From: Paragonimus skrjabini miyazakii
Taxonomy: Eukaryota; Platyhelminthes; Trematoda; Plagiorchiida; Troglotrematidae
DNA length: 64,000 nt
NCBI GenBank assembly: GCA_014338405.1
Contig: JTDE01000973.1
Span: 56,152-120,151, forward strand
Direction: 5' to 3'
In this document: in pieces, positions 22,353-35,990 of the stretch
Layout: each line of letters opens with the position of its first letter
How positions within the stretch are numbered: the stretch's first letter is position 1
The notes under the pieces: generated by a model
Databases searched by the model: none
What the model saw: only the letters and a program-made list of their open reading frames with translations
What the model was told of the DNA's origin: nothing
Translations under genes and position numbers: made by a program

Positions 22353-25300
22353 TTGTCTTGATTTCAATATTTTTTTTAAAAATAGTAACAATAAGAGCTC
22401 GCCAACTTTGAATTCAAAACAATCACGTGTGAGTATTTAGAAGATTTTGCTACCCAACGGTTAATTACTTACAAGCTAGATGGACATTTTTCAGACTGGT
22501 CTGTAGTATGATGCATCGTTACGCTACAATTCATTGTTTGCCCTATTGGTTCTTAAATTAGCAGTTAATCTTAGGTTACTGAAACTATTTTACGGGCTCC
22601 GACAGAAGCAAAATTCGAGTTTAATGTTGTTATTTGAAACATGTTGACTAGAGAAAATCTACTGGAATGTAGTAGCTGCATTCTGTCGTGATTTTTAATT
22701 TTTCAACAAGCATATCGTTTACCACTTAGCACTAATCAGATAACGAACTGTCATACATAAATGTTTCCAACTTGTGTAGATCACTAACTTGACAGCACCA
22801 AACCAAACGAATTGGCATGCCACTCAGATCTGACTAATCTAGGAACTGACAGATACAATGTACAACATGATGTGCAATTGGGACACAAAGGCATATTCAA
22901 GATTAAACTTGTAGCATGAACTTCCGCAACATACCACCCTGAAGCCTGATTCAATATGTTCAGCTTTCAATCTCAAACTGACATGCAATGTTGTCCTAAA
23001 AACTAATTTGATACAAAGTATAAAAGTCCAGCAATGAACAGCATGCATGAGTAGTAATGATTGTCAGTGTAATGTCTCACCCTTAGGAACCTAATCCACA
23101 TCTTGAGAGCCATTCTCATACTTGATCTTTTATTAATAAATAAATCTGTCAGCTAAAACCGAGAGGTTAGAGGATCATTTTCAAGACTATTTTATTTACT
23201 GAAGGAGTCATCCCATTTACCGCTGCTCTTCGTTATTAGGTTTTGCCCATAAGGGGACATACTGTTCACGTCTATCTTTACAGCTGAATCTACATGTAAT
23301 ATTTGATCTATAGATAACTACTGACCTGATTAACGCATCTCAATACTCGACGATATACATCTGAAATCAGACACTCCAGTATTAATGACGTGGGACTAGA
23401 CGTATTTGCAAACAACTCAAAGGTCTACAAAACAGGTCATTTATGTGAGTAAAGTTTGCAGGGTAAACACCCAAATTTTAATGTTTGTTGTAATATGTAA
23501 ACGGAAACCTAAAAACAAATTCTTTTTTTTCATACACTTTCTTTCAACATATGGTTTCACTACAAAAATTTCCACACACTCAAAAATTAGTTGAGTTGCA
23601 TTCGTGAAGACTCATTTCATCGGTTATTACACATCATTCCAAATAGATATCCTGAATTGGTTATTACATAATCAGAAACAGTGTCTGGCTTCACTGTGCG
23701 AAGCAAACATAGGTTGGCAGATTTGGTTGTATAATGAGTACATGGATAAACTTATTCCTCTATGCGTTCATATATGTAACATATATGAAACACCTGCCTT
23801 CTCATGAACACACAATGTAAGGTTTATGTATTGGGATGAACGTCTTCAATTTGTCGTAAATCATTCCAGCTTCCTACTCACTAGTCAAAGTATTTGAGTT
23901 CATGTGTATTAGAACTGGAAATCAGTACCAACGGAACCAACCAGTTTTCCGGATCAGTGGTTATTTTCTAGATATTGACTTACTGTCATTGATTTGATGC
24001 AGACTTATCGAAACCAATTTTTCTTCAAGATTGCCTTCTATGACTCAAGGGGAATTTTTGTGTGAACTAGCCTTCATGACACGACGTTTCGCGTAAATCA
24101 AGAAGATAACGTTTTTTAAGTAGATGACCTGAAATCTATCATAATTCTTGAACAGTTAATGGAAAAATGTATATTTTACTTGTTAACAATTACATCCATG
24201 CTTTGTTGGCCGCGTTCTTCTGTGGGCTGACAAAGCAAACCTAGCACTCACAATGACAATAATGTCCACACAACCAGCAGTAGATATAAGTAGTATATAT
24301 AAATACCCATCAACAACGTCTACACTACATGCATGTATACCTTTCCATCAGAAGAACACTGCGTTTTGTTGACGACGTGTTGAGAATGCACTCAGCAAAA
24401 GCAGGTAATCCAATACGACTTTGTGCTTCCTTTGAGTAGGCTTGTCTGACAGACAGGGAAAAAATGAAGCCACTGAATGGACAGTAACCTCTGTGTACGC
24501 GATTTTGCCAGGAAGGTTTGACTCGAACATGCATTACGTTTCATTTTGATCGTCCGGAATGAAACTCTTTAAATGGAATTTGGTATTCCACATTCTCGGC
24601 GCACCTACAGGTATACAGCAAGTCGTTCATTTGCGTGTTTATTTCCTGTCATCCACGAAATACTAAACATTGCAACCATGGGCACTCACAGTGGTGCCTT
24701 CAGATGGGTTAGTCCTTTGGAAATTAGTGTTCTTCAGTTAACTATCACAGTTTTTTGCACAAATGAGTTTTCTGAATGTAATTCTTTAGCCACAACATAA
24801 CGAGACCATTTTTCACAACTCAGCACCCTTGTGGTACTGAACAATTATTAGGAAAACTGGGCATGCAGTATAGCACACAGAGACGAATGAAAAGTCTTAA
24901 GTATTGAGACAACGAAGACGAAGAACAAATTCCAAAGTTTTGCAAGATATTATTTGGACACTTTTTTTGAAGTGTTTACGTTGGAATGGTGACAAGACGA
25001 GGGTGCTATTTTTTGGTCAAAAAGGAAGTCCAGTGATTCCTCGTTGAGTGCCACTGTAATTTCTTGAACACCATTACTAGGCGAACAGTTCTGATGACTT
25101 CATACCATAACTTCTTCATAGGGAGATTACGGAATATCAGTGTGAAATAATCTCTGGGCGAATTAAGTTATTCTGGTTGAAAGTGATGAAACAGATGCAC
25201 AAATGTTTATACAAAAACAAAATTATATTCCGAAGACTTGAATGACATTCAACTATATATTTTAGTGAATCTAGAAAATTCTCACTCGTCATATATATTT

Positions 25301-25849
25301 AAGTGTAGACAAATCCTCCGCATATGAAATGTCAAATTTATCGGTAAATAACCCTGAACAAGTCTCAACGATTTTAGTTATATTTTTTCGATATCTGTAT
25401 CACAAGTTGAAGTACTTCAAGAAAATTGCTTGTGAATTTCTCCGTAGTTAATTGCATAAATTGCGTAGCATTCACGTTTCCTCCTAGGCTTTGTCTTAAG
25501 GTAGACGTTTTAACAATCGCTTTCCAACAAGAAATGTCCACCTGTAGTTTTGTTTCTGTAAAGTCCATCAGTAGTGCAAACAATGAGACTTAAATTCCCG
25601 TTAATCATCGTCTATATCGAACTCCGTGAACGATTTTCAGCTTTACGTTAACTGGATTCAAGCAAAAGTTGTGAGTATCGGTCAGTAATGAAAGCATGAT
25701 AAATGTTTTAGAATTGTTCTACTCACTAATACAGATTACTTGAGTAAAAAGTAGATCATTCTGGTTGACAATACCAAAGTCCAAAAGGTGAGGAGTGCAG
25801 AAGGCGCCGTTGAAAACGTTACATTCTATGAGGCAAAGCGGGATGATTG
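22353..25849. other. No supported gene
   Basis: Only short chance frames (under 95 codons) occur. No PLE, LINE or SINE motif was recognised, though very old copies may be hidden. Confidence 0.45.
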
Positions 25850-27200
25850 TCCTATCCATTTTCAAGCGGATCCAACCCATTGGAACAGTAATTCTCAGAC
25901 TTTTTGGATTACCAAAAGTTCACAAAGCAGACATATCTCTTGCCAATTGATTATCTCATCTTCTTGAACTCGTTTTGAATTCGTTAACACAGCTGATGGG
26001 TTTAATTTAACGGGAAAACAGCTGTTCTCTGTTGATCTATCATTTTTGCTCGCAAATGTCCCAATAAGAGAAAGGTTAAACCACTAAAGTGATTATTTTG
26101 GAGCAGACAATCTTGATATGTGCATACCCTCGACAGAACTGGAACATATATTGTTCGTTTGAAGGTACACCGGGAACCACATCGACGAATGGATATTATG
26201 GTGATAGCATCTCTAATGGCGCCGTCATTTTCAGACATCTTCATGGCAAAGCTTTAAAACGACTAGCTAAAAAATGTCATTCGAGGTTGTAATTTCTATA
26301 ATCGATATGTGGATGGTTCCCAATGTAGAGTTAGAAAAAATATTAACCACATGAATATCTTAGCTGTTTTCAACTCAATTCCACATGAACTTAACAATTA
26401 CGCTATAAACTAAACGTACCGATGAACTAGCCTTCCCGGACGTACACATCAAAAGTTGTGCTGATGGATCCACTCGACACAAGATCTATAGGAAGATCTT
26501 GAATGCGCAATAGATCCTTTTTAGTGGCTTTGTCCTCCTGATGCAGAAAAGCAATCTCATAAACTGTTTGACTAAGTGAGCCATGTTAATGTGTACATTG
26601 GATAAGAGTTTCGATGAACTGTCGTTCCTACGAACAGTATTCATGAACAATGGCTACCCGGAACAATTTACAGACAAGACTAGGCAGCTTCCCGAGAAAA
26701 ATGGCAAGGTTCCCCTAACAGGAAAGAAAACAATGTATATTTCGTTACCATTCAAATGTGGCATGCTTGCTTATATGCGTAATAGCAGGCTTAACACTCT
26801 TGTCAACAAAACATTTTATATTGTCAAATTACACATCTGTTTCAACCCTACTCTAGACATGTGTTTACGTTTAAAAGATAAATTACTCGTTTCTGCGGCT
26901 TGTTTTCACGTACACTCGTTTACTGGCTCTTCTGGGACTCGTTACATGAGTCATACGACCGGGCGCTTATTTGAAGGTAACTATGAACATCGTTATACCT
27001 GGATCATTAACGGAATCACCAAGACAATAGCCATTGCAATTTTCTTGTTCATTCAGATCACAAATCCAACCCAGCCAACGACAGCATGTTTCGAACGGAA
27101 TGACAGAACAGGAGAGCTACTAAACAGTCTCTCAACAAACGGTCAAAATTAATAGACTGTCTTAGTAACGAGAAACGTCAGTCACAAGTTTTGATCAAAC
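25850..27200 (+). pseudogene. Penelope-like element, RT plus endonuclease, different subfamily
   Basis: RT pieces in order: LFGLPKVHKADI (about 25905), GKQLFSVDLSFLLANVPIRE (about 26010; motif A with Asp kept), a DIMVIAS / SDIFMAKL block (about 26195-26255) matching DGVAMGSP / ADIFM, FYNRYVDG (about 26295), LAFPDVHIK (about 26423), NAQ then a stop where YL is expected. The linker-EN frame 26583-27152 is open: NNGYPEQF, YISLPFK (about 26735), HVHSFTGSSGTRYMSHTTGR (about 26910) for the YIGRT block, then YEHRYTWI. The linker divides differently from the 17.5 kb copy, suggesting a separate subfamily. Many frameshifts occur in the RT. The 3' end runs into the next PLE. Confidence 0.82.
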
Positions 27201-27299
27201 CAGTGAGGTATGCTCACAGTTTGTCACAACTTGGACTTTACAATATTCTACATTAAATACTGTCGTGAAAGCTAAAAGTTTGTTGTTCATGTCACAGAG

Positions 27300-28440
27300 A
27301 TAATCAGTTACAGATTGAAGTCCACTCCGACGTCATAAGCCAGTCTGGAGCACTTCAGATCAGACCTAGTCAATCACTGCTATCAGTACCGGCAAACACA
27401 TTTGATTCATTAAAGTCCCATCACAGCTGTTCATCTTCAGGCTCTGTAATCGCTTTGTGAACTTGATGATGTACTATTAACACGCCCGGATAAAGAACCA
27501 GACATCGGGATTATGAACAGAAAAGACTACAATAAGGTGTTTCCTATTCTCTCATATCGAAGAAAACTTAGCAAACCGGTTGCAAAAGGGACAAGACAGC
27601 TTNNNNNNNNNNNNNNNNNNNNNNNNNNNNNNNNNNNNNNNNNNNNNNNNNNNNNNNNNNNNNNNNNNNNNNNNNNNNNNNNNNNNNNNNNNNNNNNNNN
27701 NNGGAGAAGACAGCTTCAATCAGGGACGAAATAGCAGATGGGCTGAAGGTTTCGCTGCAATGGACAATTACAACTGCTGAGTTTGACCAACTCAAGCTGT
27801 CTAGCCCAACCCTCCCTCACTCAAACGGTCCACCAGACGTCCACAAGTCAAACCAACCACTGATATATATTCTGGCTATGTGCAACTCACTGTATCATGT
27901 GACCGTAAAATGGTTAGCGTAACATCTTGAACCAATTTTCTAGAACACATATCTCCGTCGTCCGCGTGACACCTTTGATTTTGTCGCCGAAATGGAAAAT
28001 GTTTGCACCCAAAATAAGTAAATATATTCCGTAGGTGTTCCTTCGCTGTCCACAAATATCCGTTCAAGAGTGATATCGTGACAGAAAGACTGAACCTTCG
28101 ACTGTATCAGACTCTTGGACACACTATGCAGACGGTAAAATTATAGAACAGGTTTACTACTTTGCCGTTGATTAATTGATCTCGAGAGACAGAATGTCTG
28201 TCCCCGACCAAGCCATGCCGGTGTTTTCTAATTTGATGTACAGCGGAATATGTAGATCGGAAGACTAGGTGTTTGTCCAAACGATTCAAAGAATACCATA
28301 TTGACTGAATGGAGACCAGTTTGACCAAAATCAATAGCAGCTCAGTAGTTGCATATCTTACCAACAGGGACGACCGCGTTCACCGAAAGCCCACTTTCAA
28401 TATAACATACAAAATTCCTACCGACCACCTCAAGCTGGCC
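27300..28440 (+). pseudogene. Penelope-like RT remnant spanning the assembly gap
   Basis: RPDKEPDIGIMNRKDYNKVF (27487) is the N-terminal RT motif (PDKG type). After the gap come PPDVHK (27830; LPKTHK), ILAMCN for ILSMCNAP, FDFV and MENV (about 27970), YSVGVPSLSTNI (about 28025; motif A Asp is Gly), a weak MGSPLGP-like block (about 28190), and RVHRKPTFNITYK (about 28385) at the RT end. It follows directly on the PLE at 25850-27200 in the same orientation. No EN was recognised after 28440. A 116-codon minus frame at 28430-28780 is unexplained. Confidence 0.72.
27603..27702. other. Assembly gap of 100 N
   Basis: Exactly 100 N. Both edges carry almost the same 13-14 bases (acaagacagctt before, agaagacagctt after). 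Confidence 0.98.
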
Positions 28441-31400
28441 AAACAGTGAACGCCAACCACTGTGGAATCGATTGATGTTCGATTACGCAACCCTGCTCTT
28501 TATTGTCAAAAGAAGTTTTTAAAAACCTTGTGTTGCCGGGGCCATAATTCATGCCACAGAAGTCAGCCTCGACCCCCTTTGACCGAATTATGAGCAGATC
28601 TCTAAACCGCTCATCACAAACACCAGTGGCCGGTTGTTTGTTCGGATCAACCTGTTTGTTCAGAATTATGTACCCTATTATACAGACCAACAGAGGTTTT
28701 CTAAATATTGTCTTAATTTTTTCGAACATTTCCAACTGTACTGATCTGATAAACAATTGTTGGAACCAGTTGTTCGTCACTGTTGTCTTCTAATCTGTTA
28801 TGACTATCGTTTTCCGACTGGGCTACCTGTGATAGTAGGGCACTCAATATTTGCAAACTGTCAACATTTTTTTGAAGCAAGTCTCAAGTTCAGACAACTC
28901 GTGGGCGATTTTAGCGGATTATAAATGGAGTTAACAAAACACGGGACGTTAAAGATTTCTGTGCTCGAATTTCTCACAGAACAGCTTACTTATCGAATAC
29001 CCTAACGTGAACAGCAATGAACAAGTATGATAGTGCAACAACGCAATCATTTGATTTGTCACGTTCTACAGCTAGAAAAATATTCTGACCTCTCCGATCA
29101 CTTGAAAAGTCAAACTTACGGTTAACTATGGACATTGCTTAAAAGGAGCAACCCATGAAAGGAAGTGAGAGGTATTTGATTCCGCCAGCATACAACCAAG
29201 CGTCAGATTTAAAACTGAGATATAACTTAGTAATTAATCTGCCCAAGTTTGTTCACGAATAAGACAATTATGACTTTCCACAACATGAATTTCGTGATTT
29301 ATATGAGCGGATTTCGTATTCATTGTCTATCTGTAAGTACATCACTGGTAACAATCAATAGTACTGTAAAATGAAATGTTTGTAGAGTAAATATATTTCT
29401 ATTAAAAGGAAACTATAATCAAGAATGTTGCACAAATTTGACGAAGTTCACCCGAGGTGAATAAAACAGATTATTACATGTTTGCTCGTAAGGTCATGTT
29501 ATTTCCAATTGACTGTTGAAAAACACTGTACCCAATTGCTTTTATATATATTCGTGTTATAGCTTAATGTTCGTGTTCTTCTGGTGACTAGTGAAATTTT
29601 ATCAATGCATCGGATTTAACTGAATTGTGTAACTGGTTCCCCTTATAAGTTCGAATACAAATGAATCATTAAGTCGCCCAGTTTTAAGTCTCAACGAGGT
29701 TGAAATTGAGCATTAGTTTTAAGCAGAGGAAAAAACAGAACAACAGACACTGCCATATTGCATATAAGATTCGGTGTAGAAGTCAAGTTGTATGGCTTTC
29801 GAAAAGACAGTTGAACGTTCTCAACAAAGTTTCTGTTCAAAGTTTTGTCAAATGTTCAAATTTTCTTACAGTGTTTTAGACGAATGTTGTTGTCCGATGT
29901 GCCGTATGTTAGTAGAAGGTTCCGACATTTTTAATTTAAATGTTCCTTGAGGTTTTTACTAGTATAGCACATTATAGTTGACTGTGTACTGCAGCATAGA
30001 TTTTAATCGACTTCGTGGAAAAATGTTTAAGGAATTATGCTGGAATATATCAAGGGTCTATGGACTTATTTAGTGAGACCTATCTATCTCTCTCAGAAAA
30101 TCCTGTTCAACCATTCTTGCACACATACGTTCTATTGCAAGAAATCTTCATTCGGTCATCACCCAGATTATACTGTCTGTAAATATTGACAGAAACATGA
30201 TTAATGCTCAAGATGAGTTATTCCGTTCAACTGCAACATTAGGAACGAAAAACATTTGTATTGTGCATCTCAAGCTGCACGAGAGCTTTGGGACTAAAAC
30301 CATCTTTGGTTGCCTTGGTTCCGCTGCGCACAGTAAGATTGATTTCGTTTGATGATTTCACTAGCGCCTCAATACTGACGATAACATTTTTTATTGAAAA
30401 TAGTTATTGAATGCTTTGGCCAAAAAGACATTCAAAAAATTACGGAACGTTTCAGCCAAGTCCTTTAGATGCTTCATTAAGAAAAGCTGGGTACCCATCA
30501 ACCCTAGAGTTGTGTTTCTTTGAAAAACTGCCCACTTGCAGATAGGTATTGTATGAGTTCACGAGTAAACAACTAGTGTGGTATCTTCTTTAAGTTTGGC
30601 CTCTGATATCTTTCTTCTTGTTGATAAATTCTGTCGCCTAAATGATGACTAAATACCTCTGTTCTTCGGATTTGTCACTTCGTCTATATAATGCTGTTGG
30701 TTGGTTTTTGCTGTTTTCACGAACGCAACCATCAAATACATGCCTCTACTGGTCGTTACCGAATGACTGAGACATAATTTAATAGGCGTTTCATCAGTGA
30801 AGCCATCAATCCTACTCAATTACTATCTGGTCGTTCGAATTCAAAATCTCATTTTCAAAGGGAAACCGATAGTTGTCTGCTTAACACAACTGAAGAAAGT
30901 TATTCTTCATAATTTCTTGAGCAGACGTCAGCACATGCTAACACATGAACTACACCTTATAACAACCAAACGTTCTCTGATGAATTGTGATGAACTTAGA
31001 TACGATGACAAAGCTTGTTTACTACTGCAAATGGTGACCACGTAGCTCGATTGATCACTTTCATTCATTGTACTGCCAGTTGTTTGATCAGAATATATGG
31101 AATAATTTTGTGAAGAATAGTCGGGGTGCTCTGTTCGGGTGCTGCACACTTAAGATAGTGATCTTCGGCTAACCACGGTAGCAGTGTTGATCAACTTACA
31201 AAGTACATGCATCCATCACTTAGATGTACCTGATCTATTTCTGATCATGCCGACAACCTAACGACACAGGCATCGGGGAATGGACATGAAAACTAAGTTT
31301 TGATAGAATTAATGAGGAATGTTCTATCAAAAAACTTGTGAACTATAATAAAACCAATCAATTTAATCTAACCAGTCTAAGAAAAGCTTACCAAAATAGG

Positions 31401-31689
31401 ATCCTGTTAGTCTTTGGCATCATTTCCTGCCATCGACATTGGTAGTTTTAATGACGATTTTATGCTCTTTATCAAATGATCAGAAATCACTGGTACATTC
31501 ACGGTGAACTTTAAGTTGTGGTAACTAGTACCGAGAAAATTCGACCATGAAGTGTCGATCCATGTTTTGCCCTGGCTATATTCCTACGTTTATTCTCGCC
31601 TCTGATGAATTTCAACTGGACTGTAATATAACCTACCACACGTAATGTATATAAAGCTGGTGATCCTCGACAGTTCAGTAACGCATCAA
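28441..31689. other. No supported gene
   Basis: The frame 28430-28780 (-) is the longest here and is unrecognised. The rest is AT-rich with only short frames (for example 30797-31045). Confidence 0.4.
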
Positions 31690-32990
31690 AAAATTTCGAT
31701 TTATCTCGTTACCGACGTATTAAAAACCAAGGCGTATAGTACCCCCAGGTTGTTCGATGACTCGTTGAAGTGTTCAATCCAGTTCGAAAATTACTCTTGC
31801 CGCACCGTGTAAACGACTCACTCGAGTTAGTAAACTTTCCCAGAAATATCTCTGAGTCCAAAAACAATGTATTCTGCTAGTGTGTAACCACTGTTTACCG
31901 ATGTTCTCTTATACGTGAGAGTGATGTTATTACATTTCAGAATATCCTATTTTTGCCTCTAATTAACCTGACGAGATAGCTTTGGGCAAGTCACTAGGCT
32001 TGACATTAGCGGAGTTTCTCCATGGAATGACTGGAAGAAAAATTACTGACGGTGTTTTCGTGACTTCTTTACACAAGAGCACGTTAATGATATGTCGAAT
32101 TTTACCAAGAGTGATATGCTTCTTTCATTTGTTAACCTCACGATCTCAGTGCATCTAAATGTATCTTCTGTGATAAGACTGAATCGAACAGTAACCTAGC
32201 GTTTCCAGTCGTTTTACTTCGGAGGCGCTATGACGACAGCTTGCAGCAGTAAGCCAATATATCCAATTCTGTAGCTTTGTAACCATAATCTAAAGACAGG
32301 TTTTAGTTAAAACATGGTTTGACAGAGTCTGACGAATTCGCATAGACGACCGGCTGACATAAGAGGATTATATTTTAACAAACTCACTACTTACCAACGG
32401 ATACTTGGATACAATCATTTCTGTTCATAGCACGAAAAAAATAAGAGACTTGCAGTTCACACAGCAAGAAAAAAAGAGCTGTTCTTAAAACTACCGTTTA
32501 AAGCAAATTGTTTGTCCACTGCGGTGGGTCATCAGATTTAGTCCGCTGTCAGTTCCACACACCTTGCAGTTGCATTGTGCTACTTGTCACGAACTCGGGA
32601 AGTAAGTTGCTGAAACGCCATACATGATACATTTAACTATTCTGTCATACAACTCGTTTGTCAGTTTACTTGCAGCTGCATTAACAGGTATATCAGTAAA
32701 AAGGACCGGCAATTGCTTCAATAAATGACCGAACACCTTCCAGATTGGTAGATTCAGTGTGCTTTTCAAACGAACAATCAAACGAGAGGCCGAATGCAAA
32801 ACCCGGTTACATCACGAGGGCAATTCATGACGTCGGCCCGATTAGGCCATTTGTTATGTTGTTACGGTACCCAAACCCCAAAGTTCTAGTCATCGGTGAA
32901 GTTATGCTGATCATGCAACTAGTCTGTGTTGTATGCGGAAGAGGTTCACGCCGTCCACCTCCCGTGGTAGCAATCGCTTGACGCAAAATG
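31690..32990 (+). pseudogene. Penelope-like element, RT plus endonuclease, heavily decayed
   Basis: No long frame exists, but a mosaic of all three frames follows the 17.5 kb copy from end to end: LPTY then KPRR (about 31711; LPKTHK), LVEVFNPVRKLL (about 31765), FTDVLL (about 31900), GKSLGLTLAEFLHGM (about 31985; MGSP block), TNGYLDTI (about 32395; NGYPDKF), KKSC / KELFLKLPFKAN (about 32470), CQFTCSC and YISKKDRQL (about 32665-32715), TEHLPDW (about 32725), VMLLRYPNPKVL (about 32855) and a C-terminal run to about 32960. YVDD is not readable. Agreement over about 1.2 kb in correct order makes chance unlikely. Confidence 0.72.
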
Positions 32991-33499
32991 AACTAATCAA
33001 CTACTGTTGTTATGGACCGTCTTTACGCATTCCGTTTATTTTTGATATGCGGCTGACGAAACAAATCGAAATTTCGACATCCCGTGGCGTTTGGCTTCTT
33101 GCCGTTTTGATAAATTGGATCAATAGTGTGCAATGCTTTAAACACCGTCTATTTCCGCATGCCTGGGTTCGTTATTGACGGCACCAGCTTCAAGATAAAT
33201 GTTAAATGCACCGGGATTTAATGAAATATAAGGCAGATCGTCGATTTTTCCACACCGCATATGGACAAACAGGCTTGGGCTTAACGTAACTCAAGCTGAT
33301 CAACGTGACACTAATTATTTATTCGGAGAAAATAAGTTATTTACAACAGTTGAAAATGGTCATCTTCAAACTATAATCGCACGACATAGTTACTCATACC
33401 TTGGACGCATAACCTAGAAATTGTGTAAAGGGTTAGTGAACCGACAACCTTCTGTACTATAGGCCAAACATATCATTTCAGCGATTACCTACTCCTTAC
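32991..33499. other. No supported gene
   Basis: The frame 32933-33178 (+) overlaps the PLE end and is unrecognised. Confidence 0.4.
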
Positions 33500-34450
33500 T
33501 AGTGGATTCATCTTTCAACTGCATTTGCGGGTAACATAGCTCTTGCTGGTGTTGGCTCTGACAGAAGGACGAAAAAGAGAGTATCAATGTACAGAAAGCA
33601 AAGCAAATAAATGAAGGGAAAACGTAAAACAGGGAGAAAGAAGTCGTGGCCCATCCAGCAGAGATTGTGCATTTTTATCTTCTCAGCTATTGGTTGTGAA
33701 CTGGCACAATTCACAAACATATGCCGATGGACTGTTGTGTTGTTTGCACAAGTATTTTCTGTCGGCTAACTGACGGGGAAGACGGCTACCAAATATCACA
33801 AACCTGCGTACCTCTTTTACACGAATGTACAGTTTCTAATCCATAGGCCAAACGTGGACGCACACCGCACTGTAAACATCGACGTCTATGCGATATCACA
33901 GGTGATCAAGGTTGATGAGTTTAGTACGTGTTTTTGTTGTCTTCGTTGAAACCTCGTCATATGTATTACAATCTGGTAAGATGAAATTACTCAGGTGGAA
34001 GTAGTCGGCGATAGTTTGAAGTGACCTGTCTGCAGTAACGAAAATGGGGTCAGTATGTGGTACAAACCGTACAGACTTACTCAGTCACTCAACCTGTTCG
34101 GAATGGTCTGCATTTTATCTGAAAATGAACGAAGTAGAACAATATCATCCACATAGCCAATAACGGTCATGTTGCCTGGCAGGAGTTTCACTCCATATTT
34201 TTCAAAACCACCGAGTAGTCCTTCCAGAATATCTTCAATCATTTGGTTAAGAAGTAAAAGGGAAACTGAGAACCTCTGCCAGACACCTTATGGAGTGGAG
34301 ACTGCGTGAGATAGCTACCTATAAATGCGCACTGTGGATGGGTAAGAAACAACTTTCCTGAATCGATAGGGATTGATTCACCATGGCATACGGGGAACTG
34401 GAATTCCTTCCACTCTAGACTCTCACCTTTGTGAAGTGAAACCAAAGGAA
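33500..34450 (-). pseudogene. RTE-like non-LTR retrotransposon (LINE), 3' half
   Basis: Minus strand, in order: a GVRQGCPLSP-type block degraded to GVWQRFSVS (about 34293), MIEDILEGLL (about 34240), GVKLLPGNMTVIGYVDDIVL (about 34190-34130; RT motif C with both Asp kept), MQTIPNRLS (about 34110), then the typical C-terminal region: LINLDHL for the ANLRHLW block (about 33925), YSAVCVHV for the YTAAVRPVL block, VKEVRRFVIFGSRL (about 33810), KIKMHNLCWMGH (about 33680; the LNRLRWLGHVLRM block) and PARAML (about 33540). This order is that of RTE-type elements common in flukes. The N-terminal endonuclease and early RT are absent or unreadable. Stops and frameshifts occur; it is inactive. Confidence 0.72.
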
Positions 34451-35734
34451 TGTATGAACCTGAACTTTTAATACTTTTCTACAGTTTGAGCTCTTTAGCG
34501 TTTTCAGTTTCCGAAGGACAATCGTTATAAACGTCATAATTAATCACACGCTCCGCATCATACAGTGATGAAACGGCTGACTCAGGCTATTTGGATAGCT
34601 CCTCTGAGCACTCGGCCTATTTATCAAGTAGTGACTACAACGTATGTGAGTCATTCTTTTTACACACTGTTCAACGATTAAATCCTCGAAAGCCAGTAAA
34701 CTTAACAGAGAAAATAGCGCCCGGTTACTTCTTGATTGAAATATATTTTCTATCTCTTTGACTCACTCTGCCGAATATGTCACACGGTCCATATACAGAC
34801 AATGTGTAGGTTTACGTCTGAAGTCACAGCGGTCTTGTTAATATTCAGAGTCTGATAATTAATGGAAGCTTCTTTTTACATCCTACTGGTATAACAATCA
34901 ACTAAATCAAATCTCTTTGAAAAAGGTAGGTGTTGAATTTGGAATTTATAACAAACGCTTGTTTACTATTGCGGCCCTTGCAGTTCAACCTTCAATGCCA
35001 TCTGAAAGATTCTCGCATACCTCTGTCGTTCAACTAATAACTGAGCTGTTTGTACTTGCGGCAGATGATCTCGAAGCAAACAGTAATACAAATCAGGAGT
35101 GAACATAGTTGTATTCTGAGTCACAGTGGTTATTGCAAAAAGAACCGTAGCTGACAACGGTGTGCTCATCCTATCTTCACGGTTGAGATGCCCAAGGTGA
35201 TCCTCACGTGAACCATTGCCGTTATTTATGGTGAGCTGTGCGACTCGAAAGAAAGATGTGGAAGACATTAACATAATTACTTCAGGTTATCGATCAACTT
35301 CCAAAATGAACTTTGGATTACATAATTCGAAGGTCATATCAACAAAGAAATGAATAAGGGGAGATTGCTGTAAGGTGATTATCCCAAATGGTTGTCGTTG
35401 CAACTAGAACGTTTGACCGACACATTGTTTGAACCCATCCTGGACCAAAGTAAACTGATTCCAACCCGAGGAGTATATCAGACAATCGCGTTATTAAGTT
35501 CCTCATATTGACTTGTCCTACACGTTATGCACCAGTTCACAAGCATTTGTGGCGACGTATACGGGGTAGCGAAATACTTTGTGAATAGTCTGCCGAGCAA
35601 TGTAATGGAGTATATACGTTCATATGCACGTGCTTGAACGTCCTCCTTACTGTCATACAGGCACCCTGGGTGCAAGCATAACTGATTAGACCAGAGAAGT
35701 AAACGCAAGATTCAGTTTATCGAAAGGACCTATC
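34451..35734. other. No confident gene
   Basis: Frames 34966-35274 (-, 102 codons) and 35478-35708 (-) are unrecognised. The stretch before 35735 might hold decayed RT of the PLE that follows, but motifs are not readable. Confidence 0.4.
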
Positions 35735-35990
35735 TCACTTGTCATTTATCTCCTCGCGTGTCCTTGCGGTGGTTTCTATATCGACAGAATGGATTGTAGT
35801 TTGCTTGAAGAGATTTCTGAAATGCCCGATTCTGTCAGTAGTGCACACAAGAAACCCAAAATATAAACAAACATTAATCTAAGGGTCATTTATTGCGGAA
35901 CATCATTGTGACAGAGTACAGCGTTGACGTGGTGGACTGTTTTATTGTGGTTTCAGTCAGGAAAGCTATGGGGATCCTACAGTAGGACCA
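35735..35990 (+). pseudogene. Penelope-like GIY-YIG endonuclease fragment
   Basis: VIYLLACPCGGFYIDRMDCS, followed by LLEEISEMPDS (35741-35835), matches the block VVYQFTCSC-YIGRTDR-L-RV-EH-P. Further on, EYSVDVVDCFIVVS (about 35920) fits the TGHQVD / FKVI block. A stop (ataTAA) and frameshift separate them. RT was not found upstream. Confidence 0.62.

Noticed and set aside
35290..35720. RT of the PLE upstream of the 35.7 kb endonuclease
   Set aside because: Only one loose resemblance (LTDTLFEPI); no DGVAMGSP or YVDD motif could be placed.
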